Assembly (NCBI RefSeq): GCF_001514065.1 | Contig: NZ_KQ948432.1 | Coordinates: forward strand, 411,845-475,844 | Direction of reading: 5' to 3' | Length of the DNA: 64,000 nucleotides | Origin: Streptomyces antibioticus | GTDB lineage: Bacteria > Actinomycetota > Actinomycetes > Streptomycetales > Streptomycetaceae | In this document: positions 52,563 through 61,351 of the stretch, in pieces | How positions within the stretch are numbered: the first letter of the stretch is position 1 | Layout of the letters: each line of letters begins with the position of its first letter | Notes under the pieces: model-generated | What the model saw: the letters and a program-made list of their open reading frames with translations, nothing else | Databases searched by the model: none | Told to the model about the DNA's origin: nothing | Program-made: the position numbers and the translations under genes

Positions 52563-52700
52563 TCCAACGGCGTGGCCACCGCTGCTGCACGACCCCCGCA
52601 CAGCCGGCCGCGGCCGCGTTTATGGCACCCTCACAGCAGGTCGGGACATCATGGCCATCTCAATCACGGCACGGACAGCAACGCGCGAACAGGGGCTCCG

Positions 52701-53948
52701 GTGGACATTGCGGGTGCGAGGCGGTCTCCGGCGGGGCTGCTGGTGACCTGGGGCCTGACGAGGCTGCTGCTGTTCCTGTTCGTCCTGAAGGTGTACGTCT
52801 TCCCCGGCCCGGACGTCACGAGCGATGTGTCGGTGATCTACCAGGGCTGGTACGACGTGCTGCGCACCGGCACCTTCCCGCAGGACGACGTCACCTGGCA
52901 GTATCCGCCGGCCGCCGCGCTGGCGATCCTCTCCCCCGCGCTGCTGCCGTTCCTCCCGTACGCGACGGCGTTCTTCGTCCTCGCCTTCCTCGCCGACCTG
53001 GTGGTCTTCTCCCTGCTGCTGTACGCGGGCCTGCGCCCCGGCCGGAGCCTGCGCGGCGCCTGGGTGTGGGTGGTGGGCGTCCCGCTGCTCGGCCCGACCG
53101 TGTACGCCCGCTACGACGTGATGGTCACCGCCGTCGTCGTGGCCGCGCTGCTCGCGGGCGCCCGGCGTCCGCGCGTGATGGGCGCCCTGATCGGCTTCGG
53201 GGCGATGCTCAAGGTGTGGCCCGTGCTGCTGCTGGTGGCCGTCCGCAGGCGCGGTGTCTGGATGTCGGCGGCGGTCACGGCGGCCGGCCTCGCCGCCCTC
53301 TTCGCGGTGACCATGCCCGGCTCCTTCGCGTTCCTGACCTTCCAGGCCGACCGGGGCACCGAGGTGGAGTCGCTGGGCTCGCTGGTCTTCCATGTGGCCA
53401 GGCAGTACGGCTGGGACGGCCAGGTGCTGCTGAACTACGGCTCGGTGGAGTTCCTCGGCCCGTGGGTGAACGTCGTCAGCACCGCCGCGCTCGCCCTCAC
53501 CGGCATCGCCTTCGGCTGGCTGCTGCTGTGGCGGCTGATCGCGACCCGCTTCGAGGCGCACACCACGGCGGACGCCGCGTTCGTGGCGGTGCTGCTGTTC
53601 ACGACCACGAGCCGGGTGATCAGCCCGCAGTACATGGTGTGGCTGATCGGCCTCGCCGCGGTCTGCCTGTGCTTCCGGGCGACCCGGATGGCGAAGCCCG
53701 CGCTGCTGGTCCTGGCGGCGTCCTTCGTGACGGTCCTGGAGTTCCCGGTCTACTTCGCGAACGTCGTCGCCAGCGACGGCCTCGGCGTCACGCTGCTCTT
53801 CCTGCGCAACGGCCTCCTCGTGGCCGCGACCGTGCTGGCGGCCGTCGAGCTGTGGCGGGCCACGGTGAGCGCGCCCACCGAGGACGACGAGGAGCCTCAG
53901 CCGGCACAGGCCACGGAGGAGTCGTCGGAGACCTCGGTCACCTCCTGA
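52701..53948 (+). CDS. GT87-family polyprenyl-phosphate mannosyltransferase-like membrane protein
   Basis: A 415-residue protein with about ten transmembrane helices (GT-C fold). The first extracytoplasmic loop contains PGPDVTSDVSVIYQGW, with the acidic pair expected for GT-C catalysis, then WQYPPAAALAILSPALL and the later LKVWPVLLLVAVRRRG typical of GT87. Family members such as Rv2181 add mannose to lipoglycans from polyprenyl-phosphate-mannose. GTG 52701 has AGGGG upstream. It is divergent from pimB and its end overlaps the MATE gene by 52 bases on the opposite strand. Confidence 0.87.
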   Translation: MDIAGARRSPAGLLVTWGLTRLLLFLFVLKVYVFPGPDVTSDVSVIYQGWYDVLRTGTFPQDDVTWQYPPAAALAILSPALLPFLPYATAFFVLAFLADLVVFSLLLYAGLRPGRSLRGAWVWVVGVPLLGPTVYARYDVMVTAVVVAALLAGARRPRVMGALIGFGAMLKVWPVLLLVAVRRRGVWMSAAVTAAGLAALFAVTMPGSFAFLTFQADRGTEVESLGSLVFHVARQYGWDGQVLLNYGSVEFLGPWVNVVSTAALALTGIAFGWLLLWRLIATRFEAHTTADAAFVAVLLFTTTSRVISPQYMVWLIGLAAVCLCFRATRMAKPALLVLAASFVTVLEFPVYFANVVASDGLGVTLLFLRNGLLVAATVLAAVELWRATVSAPTEDDEEPQPAQATEESSETSVTS

Positions 53949-55213
53949 CGCCGGGACCGCCCGAGGATCACGCCCACCACCGCGCACTGCACGGCCATGG
54001 CCGACGCCATGGCGAGGCACACCCCGGGCAGCCCGAGCCCGGACAGCCCGTACGCCAGCGGCAGTTGGACCGCGGTACCGAGCAGTGTCACCCTCAGCAG
54101 CACCGGCGCGCCCCCGCTCCCCTCGAAGACCCCGCCCAGCGCGATGAAGCAGGCCATCAGCAGCAGATAGGGGCCGACGCAGCGCAGGAACAGCACCCCC
54201 TCGCCGGCGACCTCGCCCCTGGCGCCGAAGGCGGCCATGATCCAGGGCGCGGTCACGGCGAACAGCACGGCGGCGGCCGCCCCGAAGGCGCCGGACACCA
54301 CGACCGCCTCCCGACCGATCGCCCGCCGCGCGTCCCGGCCGGCGCCCAGCAGATGCGCGGTGTGGATGGAGGCGGCCTGCCGCACCGCGTAGAAGCCCAT
54401 GGTGGCCACGTACAGGACCTTGTACGCGATGGCGTACGCGGCCACCGCCGTCACCCCGAGCCGCGCCACGATCCCGACCAGCACCAGCGCCCCGCCCTGT
54501 CGCACGGTGAAGTCGGCGGCCATGGGCAGCCCGGTCCGCAGCACTCTCCGGAAGGCGGTCCCGGGCCCGGTGGCCGTCCGCAGCAGCGCGTTCCGCCGCA
54601 GGGCGAGGAGTCCCGCCCCCAACGCCACGCACCGGCACAGCACGGTCGAGGCGGCGGCGCCCTGGACGCCGTAGAGGTGGATGAAGAGCGGGTCGCAGAC
54701 GAGGATCAGCCCGTTGGCGAGCAGTGCGAGGCGCATCGGCGTCCTGGTGTCTCCCGTCCCCTTCAGAATCCCGTCGACCAGCTGCTGGGCGAAGAACACG
54801 GCGATGCCCGGCATCGATATCGCGAAGTACCCGACGGCGAGCGGCAGCGCCGCGCCCCCGCCGAGGACCAGCCGCGCCAGCGGCTCCCGCAGCAGATGTC
54901 CGCCCACCGCGACCACCGGCGTGACCAGCCCGAACACCGCCCAGCCCCCGCGCACGGCGGCCCGTACCGCGCCCGGGTCCCTCGCGCCTCTGGCATGCGC
55001 GACCAGCACGGTCGTGCCCGAGCCGAAGACCAGGGCGACCCCCAGCAGCACGTTCTCGGCGTTCGTCGCCACGGCGACGGCCGCCACCGCCGCTCCGCCG
55101 AGCCGGGAGACCCAGACGGTGTTGATGATCCCGGCGGCCACGGAGGCGAGCAGCGAGAAGTAGACGGGATGGGCGAGCGCGATGAGCCGACGCCGATGGC
55201 TGTCCTTGACCAC
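53897..55213 (-). CDS. MATE-family efflux pump
   Basis: A 438-residue transporter with about twelve hydrophobic helices and the MATE layout of two six-helix halves (LASVAAGIINTVWVSRLGG and ILKGTGDTRTPMRLAL in the first, GLPMAADFTVRQGGALVLVG and FYAVRQAASIHTAHLLGAGR in the second). MATE pumps expel cationic drugs or metabolites using Na+ or H+. GTG 55213 is supported by GAGGGGG 6 bases upstream. It is divergent from a PadR repressor with nested palindromes between them. Confidence 0.9.
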   Translation of the reverse strand: MVKDSHRRRLIALAHPVYFSLLASVAAGIINTVWVSRLGGAAVAAVAVATNAENVLLGVALVFGSGTTVLVAHARGARDPGAVRAAVRGGWAVFGLVTPVVAVGGHLLREPLARLVLGGGAALPLAVGYFAISMPGIAVFFAQQLVDGILKGTGDTRTPMRLALLANGLILVCDPLFIHLYGVQGAAASTVLCRCVALGAGLLALRRNALLRTATGPGTAFRRVLRTGLPMAADFTVRQGGALVLVGIVARLGVTAVAAYAIAYKVLYVATMGFYAVRQAASIHTAHLLGAGRDARRAIGREAVVVSGAFGAAAAVLFAVTAPWIMAAFGARGEVAGEGVLFLRCVGPYLLLMACFIALGGVFEGSGGAPVLLRVTLLGTAVQLPLAYGLSGLGLPGVCLAMASAMAVQCAVVGVILGRSRRQEVTEVSDDSSVACAG

Positions 55214-55222
55214 AGCAACCCC

Positions 55223-55255
55223 CTCGAAACGAGCTACCTCGTTTCGAGGTAGCTC
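55223..55255. promoter_or_regulatory. nested PadR-type operators between MATE and padR genes
   Basis: Two perfect inverted repeats overlap. CTCGAAACGAG (55223-55233) pairs with 55238-55248 across CTAC; GAGCTACCTCG (55231-55241) pairs with 55245-55255 across TTT. Each has 11-base arms. They sit 10 bases before the MATE start and 47 bases before the PadR start, so bound PadR could repress both. Confidence 0.75.
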
Positions 55256-55301
55256 GATAAGAGGTACCATGACGTCACGACGACCACAAGGAGGAATCGG
55301 C

Positions 55302-55859
55302 GTGCTGGAGCTGTCGATCCTGGGCTTCCTGGCCGAAGAGCCCTTGCACGGCTACGAGTTGAAGGAGCGCATCAGGGCGCTCAGCGGCCATGTCCGCCCG
55401 GTCAGCGACGGCGCCCTCTATCCGGCCATCACCCGGCTGATCAAGGCGGGCAAGCTCGACGAGCACACCGAGCCGGGCGCGAGCGCGGCCCCGCGGCGCA
55501 CGCTCTCCCTCACCGACACGGGCCGCGCTGACCTCCTGGAGCGATTGCGGCATCCCAAGCCGGTGGAGATCTCCGACCAGGTCCGCTTCAACACGGTCCT
55601 GACGTTCCTGCGCCATCTCCCGGACCGCCGCGAACAGGCCGCGGTGCTCCGCCGCCGCCTGGAGTTCCTCGACACGCCCACGAGCTTCTTCTACGACGAG
55701 GGCAGACCCGTGCGCGCGGAGGACGCGGCGGACCTGTTCCGGGAGGGCATGCTGCGGGTCGCGCGGGCGACCGGAGAGGCGGAACGCACCTGGCTGGAGG
55801 AGGCCGTCGAGCGGCTCAGTCGAGCTGATCCCGAAGGTACTCACGCCACTGGGCCGTGA
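55302..55859 (+). CDS. PadR-family transcriptional repressor
   Basis: A 185-residue PadR regulator. The winged HTH is VLELSILGFLAEEPLHGYEL, KERIRALSGHVRPVSDGALYPAITRL and RRTLSLTDTGRADLLERL (landmarks, residues 1-85), followed by the dimerisation helices of the Vir_act_alpha_C type (FNTVLTFLRHLPDRREQAAVLRRRL). GTG 55302 has AAGGAGGA upstream. It probably represses the divergent MATE pump and itself through the nested palindromes. Its 3' end overlaps the lipoprotein gene by 44 bases on the opposite strand. Confidence 0.9.
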   Translation: MLELSILGFLAEEPLHGYELKERIRALSGHVRPVSDGALYPAITRLIKAGKLDEHTEPGASAAPRRTLSLTDTGRADLLERLRHPKPVEISDQVRFNTVLTFLRHLPDRREQAAVLRRRLEFLDTPTSFFYDEGRPVRAEDAADLFREGMLRVARATGEAERTWLEEAVERLSRADPEGTHATGP

Positions 55860-57006
55860 ACTCGCCCAGGTCCGTGCCGAGCACGGTCTTCAGCGCGTCC
55901 TCGACCGCCCCGGCGCGCTGCTTGTGGGCACCCACGGCCTGGTAGAACACCCGCAGCCGTTCCGTCCCCCACCGGTCCGCGATCATCCGGCAGGCCAGCC
56001 AGCCGCTCTCGTAGGCCTGCGCCAGCTTGGTCGCGTCGCCGCTGAACCCGAAGTCCGCGTCCGCGGGCAGCCCCTTCGGCGCCCGCCCTTCGGTCACGGC
56101 CTGCCACAGCTCCGGCGCGGCCTGGACCGGCGACCGGCCGGAGTCGAGGTAACCGACCCAGTCCGCGTACCCCTCGGACAGCCACAGGGGTGTGGCGGCG
56201 GTGGTGTGGTCGCGGGTGGCGACATGGGTGGTCTCGTGGGTGAGCACGACCTGCTTGCCGACGCTGCCGAGGACGCCGTACGCGTCGGGATTGACGATGA
56301 TCCGGTCCGCGGGCGCGCGCGCCGGGGCGCCCGTCTCCCCTGTGGTGACGGCGGCGATCCCGCGGTACGAGGAGGCGGGCGAGCCCAGCAGCCCCGCCAT
56401 GCCCTCCAGCGACGTCGGTACGAGCACGACGACGTGCCGCGTCCAGTCGGTGCCCCACTCCGCCGACACCGCCGGAACGGCATGGTCCGCGAGATCGGCG
56501 TAGATCTGCAGCGCCGCGCTCGACCGCCCGACGCCGAGGACGAGGCTGTGCTTTCCGCGGACGACGTCCACCTCGCCCTGGTCCCACAGCTGCTGGGCGG
56601 ACTTCTTCGCGGGCCGCTCCTGATCGACGTACCACTCGCCGCCCGCGTCCAGACTGAGGGTGAGCGTGCGGCCGACGGTGACGGGGGCGCTGTCGTAGCC
56701 CTGTATGCGGTACTTGAGCTCGACGTCCGCGGTGGCCTCGGCGCCGTCCTGATAAAACCCCGTCAGCCGGTACGCCCACGCCGCGAACGGCACGCCCCGC
56801 GCGTTCTCGAACCAGTCCAGCGAGCCCGTCTGCATGAACGCCGCCCGGTCCCGGTCGAGCACGGCCACCGACCGCCGGTCGAGCAGCTCCTGGACATCGG
56901 CCTTGGCGGCCCTGGTCCCCGGCTTGCCCCCACAGGCCACCAGGGAGACCAGCAGCAGACACAGCGCGAGGACCCCATGTCTCGACGCCCGCCTTCGACC
57001 AGCCAT
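55816..57006 (-). CDS. lipoprotein with gluzincin-like metallopeptidase domain
   Basis: A 396-residue predicted lipoprotein: signal peptide with lipobox LVAC at residues 22-25. The N-terminal half is an extracytoplasmic domain of unknown class. The C-terminal half carries HETTHVATRD (HExxH) and, about 20 residues later, TPLWLSEGYADWVG, the Glu expected for a gluzincin. It could therefore be a surface zinc peptidase. The substrate is unknown. ATG 57006. Confidence 0.8.
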   Translation of the reverse strand: MAGRRRASRHGVLALCLLLVSLVACGGKPGTRAAKADVQELLDRRSVAVLDRDRAAFMQTGSLDWFENARGVPFAAWAYRLTGFYQDGAEATADVELKYRIQGYDSAPVTVGRTLTLSLDAGGEWYVDQERPAKKSAQQLWDQGEVDVVRGKHSLVLGVGRSSAALQIYADLADHAVPAVSAEWGTDWTRHVVVLVPTSLEGMAGLLGSPASSYRGIAAVTTGETGAPARAPADRIIVNPDAYGVLGSVGKQVVLTHETTHVATRDHTTAATPLWLSEGYADWVGYLDSGRSPVQAAPELWQAVTEGRAPKGLPADADFGFSGDATKLAQAYESGWLACRMIADRWGTERLRVFYQAVGAHKQRAGAVEDALKTVLGTDLGEFTAQWREYLRDQLD

Positions 57007-57051
57007 TTCACGATCGTACGGCGGGCGGGGCGCCAGGGTCAGAGGGCAGGG

Positions 57052-58071
57052 TCAGACCCGGGTGACCGTCGCGCCCGGCATCATGCCCACCGGGTCGTAG
57101 CGGACGGGGGCGCCGGGGTAGGGGGCGTGGATCACCTGGCCGTTGCCGACGTACATGCCGACATGGCTCGCATCGCCCCGGTAGGTGACCAGGTCGCCGG
57201 GCTGCGCCTGGGAGAGCGGGACCTGCCGGCCCGCGTAGCGCTGGCCCTGCGAGGTGCGTGGCAGGGAGACGCCGGCATGCCGGTACGACCACACCATCAG
57301 GCCCGAACAGTCGAAGCCGGAGGGGCCGGTCGCGCCCCAGACGTACGGCTTGCCGAGCGCGGCGCGGGCCGCGGCGACCGCGGCGGCGGCCCGGGCGTTG
57401 GGCGGCAGCGCGCCACTGAGGTCGGGCATCTCGTCACGGCCGGAGCGGGAGGCCCGGTCGTAGGCGGCGCGCTCCTCGGACGGCAGGGAGTTGAGCAGGC
57501 GCCGGGCCTCGGCGAGCTTCTTCTCGACCGTCTTCTTGTGGGTCGCGACCGCCTTGCGGCTCTTCTCCAGCTCGGCCAGCTGCCCGGCCGCCTCCGCGCG
57601 CTCCTGGGCGAGTTCCCGCATCGCCGACTGGAGGTCCTTGAGCTCACCGGCCTGATGGGCGGTGAGCCGGTCGAGGGCGGCGGCCTTGTCGAGGTAGTCG
57701 TCCGGGTCGTCGGAGAACAGCAGGGCGAGGGACGGGTCGAGGCCGCCGGAGCGGTACTGGGCGCCGGCCAGCGAACCGAGCGTCTCCCGCATGGCGTTGA
57801 TGCGGTCCTGCTGCCGGGCGATCCGGTCCTGCGCGGTGCCGACCTGCTTCTTCAGTGAGTCGGCGCGTTCGTCGGCCTTGTTGTAGGCCTCGGTCGCCTT
57901 CTCGGCCTCCTCGTAGAGGCGGTCCACCTCGGCACGGGTGTCGTCGTGCGGGGCGGCCGTGGCCGGTACGGCCCCGAGGGCCGCGGCGGTGGCGGTCAGG
58001 ACGCAGAGCGCGGCACTGGCGCCCCGGTCGAACCCGGACGATGTCGATGCAAGGCGGCGATGGGACCCCAC
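57052..58071 (-). CDS. NlpC/P60 peptidoglycan endopeptidase (copy 1)
   Basis: A 339-residue secreted hydrolase. A signal peptide (cleavage near ATAA-PHDD) is followed by a long coiled coil (residues 40-210) and a C-terminal NlpC/P60 domain: catalytic Cys in GFDCSGLMVWSY, His in SHVGMYVGNGQVIHAP. Such enzymes cut D-Glu-mDAP links in cell-wall peptides and the coiled coil restrains the active site. GTG 58071 aligns with the paralogue; GTG 58083 is an alternative. It is a tandem paralogue of the gene at 58294 and corresponds to Rv2190c. Confidence 0.92.
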   Translation of the reverse strand: MGSHRRLASTSSGFDRGASAALCVLTATAAALGAVPATAAPHDDTRAEVDRLYEEAEKATEAYNKADERADSLKKQVGTAQDRIARQQDRINAMRETLGSLAGAQYRSGGLDPSLALLFSDDPDDYLDKAAALDRLTAHQAGELKDLQSAMRELAQERAEAAGQLAELEKSRKAVATHKKTVEKKLAEARRLLNSLPSEERAAYDRASRSGRDEMPDLSGALPPNARAAAAVAAARAALGKPYVWGATGPSGFDCSGLMVWSYRHAGVSLPRTSQGQRYAGRQVPLSQAQPGDLVTYRGDASHVGMYVGNGQVIHAPYPGAPVRYDPVGMMPGATVTRV

Positions 58072-58171
58072 GAGAAGCCGCACCCCTTCCGCTGGCGGAC
58101 AGGAAACGCGGCCGACAGTAGCCCTGCGACAAGGGCGCTTCCAAAGACCTCCACGGCCACACAACGTGACA

Positions 58172-58201
58172 CCCCGCCACCGACGCAGGTCAGTGGCGGG
58201 G
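58172..58201 (-). terminator. terminator between the two NlpC/P60 genes
   Basis: CCCCGCCAC (58172-58180) pairs with GTGGCGGGG (58193-58201) around a 12-base loop, about 90 bases past the stop of copy 2 on the minus strand. Confidence 0.65.
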
Positions 58202-58253
58202 CACGGGGTCAGTTCACGTCGCCGGGATTCGCCCGAACGGGCGGCGGGGTGTC

Positions 58254-58301
58254 GTGATCTTGAGGGTGATCCCCGGAGTGATCCTTGGGGTGATCAGATC
58301 C
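58254..58301. repeat. four 12-bp units at the 3' end of NlpC copy 2
   Basis: GTGATCTTGAGG, GTGATCCCCGGA, GTGATCCTTGGG and GTGATCAGATCC follow each other exactly, sharing GTGATC. The last unit contains the stop codon of copy 2. Confidence 0.7.
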
Positions 58302-59328
58302 GGACGCCGAACTGGAACGGCATGTTGCCGATCGACTCGTAGCGCACGACGGTGCCGGTGCGCGGGGCGTGGATCACCTGGCCGTTGCCGGCGTAGAGGC
58401 CGACGTGGTGCAGGTCGCTGTAGAAGATGACGAGGTCGCCGACCTTGAGCTGGCTCTGGGAGTAGATCTTGGTGCCGGCGTTGGCCTGCGCCTGCGAGGT
58501 GCGGGGTATGGAGACACCGGCCTGGGCGTAGGCCCAGGAGGTGAGGCCCGAGCAGTCGTAGGAGGCGGTGCCCGTGGCGCCGTAGACGTACGGCTTGCCG
58601 AGCTGGGTCTGGGCGGCCTGGAAGGCGGCGGCGGCGAAGTTGGAGGCGGGCGGGGTGTCGCCCAGGTTCACGCGCTCGCTGGCGGAGCGGCTGGCGCGCG
58701 CGTCCTCGGCGGCGAGGGCGGCCTTCTCGGCGGCCGTCAGCGTGTTGAGCAGCTTCTGCGCCTCGGCGAGCTTGGCCTGGACTTCCTTCTTCTTCTTGGC
58801 CAGTTCGGTCCGGGTGGAGGAGAGGTCCTTGAGCTTCTCGGAGGCCTCGGCACGCTCCTGCGCGAGCTCGCGCTGCTTCTCCTGGATCTTCTTCAGCGCC
58901 TCGACCTGCTGGGCGCTCAACTGGTCGGCCGTGGAGGCCTTGTCCAGATAGTCGTCCGGGTTGGACGACAGGAAGAGCTGCAGGGAGGCGTCTATGGATC
59001 CGGTGCGGTACTGGGCGGCGGCCGCGAGGCCCATGGAGTCACGGAGCCCGTTGAGGTCCTCCTGGCCGCGGGCCACGGTGTCCTGGATGGCGGAGATCTC
59101 CTTCTGGAGCTTCTCCTGCTTCTCCTTGGCGCCGTTGAGCTTCTCGGTGGCCTGCTCGGCCTCCTCGTAGAGCTTGTCGACCTTGGACTTGACCTCGTCC
59201 TTGCTGGGCTTCTCGCTCGGCGCCGCGTTGGCGGCGTTGGCGCTCAGCGCGACGGCGGCGGCAGCAGCGGTGGTCAGCACGGTCACGCGCGTGCGGCTCG
59301 GCTGCTTGGGTCGACGGTGGGACGCCAC
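58294..59328 (-). CDS. NlpC/P60 peptidoglycan endopeptidase (copy 2)
   Basis: A 344-residue secreted hydrolase, paralogous to copy 1 across its whole length. After SHRRPKQPSRTRVTVLTTAA signal peptide, a Lys/Glu-rich coiled coil covers residues 50-210; the NlpC/P60 domain has Cys in SYDCSGLTSWAY and His in LHHVGLYAGNGQVIHAPR. GTG 59328 has AGGAG 9 bases upstream. A good promoter is visible 53-82 bases before the start. The coiled coil is richer in Lys than copy 1, so the two may respond differently in the wall. Confidence 0.93.
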   Translation of the reverse strand: MASHRRPKQPSRTRVTVLTTAAAAAVALSANAANAAPSEKPSKDEVKSKVDKLYEEAEQATEKLNGAKEKQEKLQKEISAIQDTVARGQEDLNGLRDSMGLAAAAQYRTGSIDASLQLFLSSNPDDYLDKASTADQLSAQQVEALKKIQEKQRELAQERAEASEKLKDLSSTRTELAKKKKEVQAKLAEAQKLLNTLTAAEKAALAAEDARASRSASERVNLGDTPPASNFAAAAFQAAQTQLGKPYVYGATGTASYDCSGLTSWAYAQAGVSIPRTSQAQANAGTKIYSQSQLKVGDLVIFYSDLHHVGLYAGNGQVIHAPRTGTVVRYESIGNMPFQFGVRI

Positions 59329-59380
59329 GGAGGTGAGCTCCTTCTTGTGAGTGATCACCCGTTCGGAGGTTCGAGCCCAG

Positions 59381-59410
59381 ACCCTAGTGACCTTCTTGTG
59401 ATCAGTTCAA
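59381..59410 (-). promoter_or_regulatory. promoter of NlpC/P60 copy 2
   Basis: On the minus strand TTGAAC (59405-59410) and TAGGGT (59381-59386) are separated by 18 bases. The motif TGATCAC...ACAAGAAGG occurs both in the spacer and again just before the ribosome binding site. Confidence 0.6.
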
Positions 59411-59538
59411 ATCCTCGCGCGAAAAAATCGGTCACGGACTGCATTCTTTACACACAACTCACGTGCGGTAATGCTCGATTGACACTACGTTGCGTGACGA
59501 TTCCGCCAATTCGGGCATTAAACCTGGAAGTTAGATGA

Positions 59539-60882
59539 TCAGGACAGGCGCTTCAAAAGCATCGCCGAAGCGACAGGCCTGGCCCCCGCCTTGGCCACCC
59601 CGTCGGCGACCTCCCGGTCGGTGGAGGCGACGATGACCGGCCGCCCCGGCGGCTCGGCGCGCACCAGCTGGCGGATCAGTTCGTCGGCCGTGACACCCGG
59701 CTTGGAGAACAGCACCCGCACCCCGCGCGGCGGCGCGAGCAGCACCGGCGCGGCCAGCTCGGCGCCGTCGAAGACACAGGTGACCTCCGCCCCGGTCTGC
59801 GCCGCGAGCTGCGAGAGCTGACCGAGCAGCCGCAGCCGCTGCTTCTCCAGCGGCATCTGGGGATAGCCGGTCTTGGTGACGTTGTAGCCGTCGACCACCA
59901 AGTGGGCCTGCGGCAGGGCCAGCAGCTGGTCCAGAATGGCCGGATCATGCTCGGACAGGGCCCGCGCGGCGATGTCCTTCGGTGTCATTCGTCCCGGTTC
60001 GACCGCGTCGACGGTCTCCGCGGGCCGTACCGACACGGGCGGCAACGCCAGCTCCCGGCGCAGCCCTTGAGCCGCGTCGAGCACGGTGTCCAGCAGCAGC
60101 CTCACGCGCATGTCCTCGACGCTGCGCCCCTCACGCGCCGCCCTGCGTGTCGCCTCCAGGGCCGCCTCGACCTCGCCCAGCCGGGCCTTGAGCCGCCGCG
60201 TCTCGACCTCGGCGGCGGACACCTGCGTCTGCCCCTCGGCGCGCACGGTGTCCATCTCGCCCTGCAGCTTGCGCAGCGCCGCCTCACCTCGCTTGACGTC
60301 GCTGAGCGCGGCCCGCAGCTTGCGGTGAAGCGATTCGGCTTCCTTCTTCGCCGACTCCATTTCGGCGCGCAGCCGCTCGGTCTCGGTCCGGGTCTGCTCC
60401 CGGGCCGCCGTCAGCTCCTCGCGCAGCCGCTCCAGCTCGACCCGGCTCTCCTCGTCGGCGCGCTCGGCGTCGGCCCGCTGGGCCTCCTCGCCGGCCGCGG
60501 TCACGAGTTTCACCCAGCCCGTGGGGCGCAGAACATAGGCCGCGGCCGCCACGTCGAGCGGATCCGCGGCCGGGGGCGGCGAGCCGGTGTCGAGAGCGCC
60601 GGACAGCTCCGGCTGGGCCTCTCTGAATTTCTCGCCGATCCGTTGCCGGAACAGCGGATCGGTCTCCAGGGCCGCCGCCATCGCGTTGCCGGCGAACTTG
60701 GCACGCCGGTTCGGCGCGAACCGCGCGTACTGTCTGAGCTGCGCGGGCAGTTCACCGACGGTCAGTCCGCCGAAGCCGTCGGACACGATCTGTACGACGC
60801 GGCGGCGCACCCCGTCGGGCAGCGGACGGTCGAGCACCTCAGCGGCGCCGTCGCCCGGCCCCCCGCCTTGTGACTCCACCAT
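59539..60882 (-). CDS. coiled-coil NYN (PIN-like) domain RNA-binding protein
   Basis: A 447-residue protein. Residues 20-130 form a helical N-terminal domain, 140-260 a long coiled coil (REELTAAREQTRTETERLRA type), and 325-447 a YacP-like NYN nuclease domain: LVVDGYNVTKTGYPQ, VTCVFDGAELAAP, VIVASTDREVADGVAKAG. The acidic residues of the PIN-like site are kept. Related YacP/Rae1 proteins cut mRNA on ribosomes in Bacillus, so an RNA-processing role is plausible. It is conserved in this position in Streptomyces. Confidence 0.87.
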   Translation of the reverse strand: MVESQGGGPGDGAAEVLDRPLPDGVRRRVVQIVSDGFGGLTVGELPAQLRQYARFAPNRRAKFAGNAMAAALETDPLFRQRIGEKFREAQPELSGALDTGSPPPAADPLDVAAAAYVLRPTGWVKLVTAAGEEAQRADAERADEESRVELERLREELTAAREQTRTETERLRAEMESAKKEAESLHRKLRAALSDVKRGEAALRKLQGEMDTVRAEGQTQVSAAEVETRRLKARLGEVEAALEATRRAAREGRSVEDMRVRLLLDTVLDAAQGLRRELALPPVSVRPAETVDAVEPGRMTPKDIAARALSEHDPAILDQLLALPQAHLVVDGYNVTKTGYPQMPLEKQRLRLLGQLSQLAAQTGAEVTCVFDGAELAAPVLLAPPRGVRVLFSKPGVTADELIRQLVRAEPPGRPVIVASTDREVADGVAKAGARPVASAMLLKRLS

Positions 60883-60919
60883 CCGTCAACACCCCAACCT
60901 GTGTGCGGGCCCCGCTCCC

Positions 60920-61159
60920 TCAGGAGCCGGCGCCCGGCCTGTCCACGAGTTCCACCTGATCCACGGCGTTGCACCAGCGGCAGCGCACCGACTCGATGGT
61001 CTCACTGACCACCTCGCGCTCCTCGACCTTCGGCTCACCGGCCAGGTCGAGGTGGACGTACTCGACGACCTTCGACGAGCGGGTCACGTCGAACCGCGTG
61101 AGGTTGCCGCAGAGGGTGCAGCGCCACCGCGTCGAGGCGGTCGGCAGGGGAACCGTCAT
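60920..61159 (-). CDS. small four-cysteine zinc-ribbon protein
   Basis: A 79-residue protein with two CxxC pairs: WRCTLCGNLTRFDV near the start and VRCRWCNAVDQVE near the end, enough for one zinc site. The strands between (SSKVVEYVHLDLAG; VEEREVVSETIESV) suggest a small beta ribbon. ATG 61159 is taken with GAAAGAG upstream; ATG 61192 would add 11 residues and has no ribosome binding site. It lies 37 bases before the NYN gene on the same strand, so a shared RNA-related role is possible. Confidence 0.72.
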   Translation of the reverse strand: MTVPLPTASTRWRCTLCGNLTRFDVTRSSKVVEYVHLDLAGEPKVEEREVVSETIESVRCRWCNAVDQVELVDRPGAGS

Positions 61160-61351
61160 CGTGCCTGTGCTCTTTCCTGCTAGGTCTTCCATTGTCCGCG
61201 ACACACCGGACACGGTGCGTGTACCGGACCCGGTGCGTGTGGCTCGTAACCCTACGGCCTGGCGGGTACTCGTCGCTCGGCCGTCCACGTCGCCCGCCCG
61301 GCGGCGAGGCGGTCTGTTCGGTTGCGTCCCGTTACGTCATGCTCTGTGTTC

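Noticed and set aside
52463-55252. Open frame of about 929 codons on the plus strand across GT87 and MATE genes
   Set aside because: It crosses two genes with clear membrane-protein signatures in other frames and has Gln/His/Arg-rich nonsense composition.
59329-59538. Possible c-di-AMP (ydaO-type) riboswitch before NlpC/P60 copy 2, as known for some Streptomyces cell-wall hydrolases
   Set aside because: The conserved aptamer blocks are absent and a normal promoter lies close to the start, leaving too short a leader.
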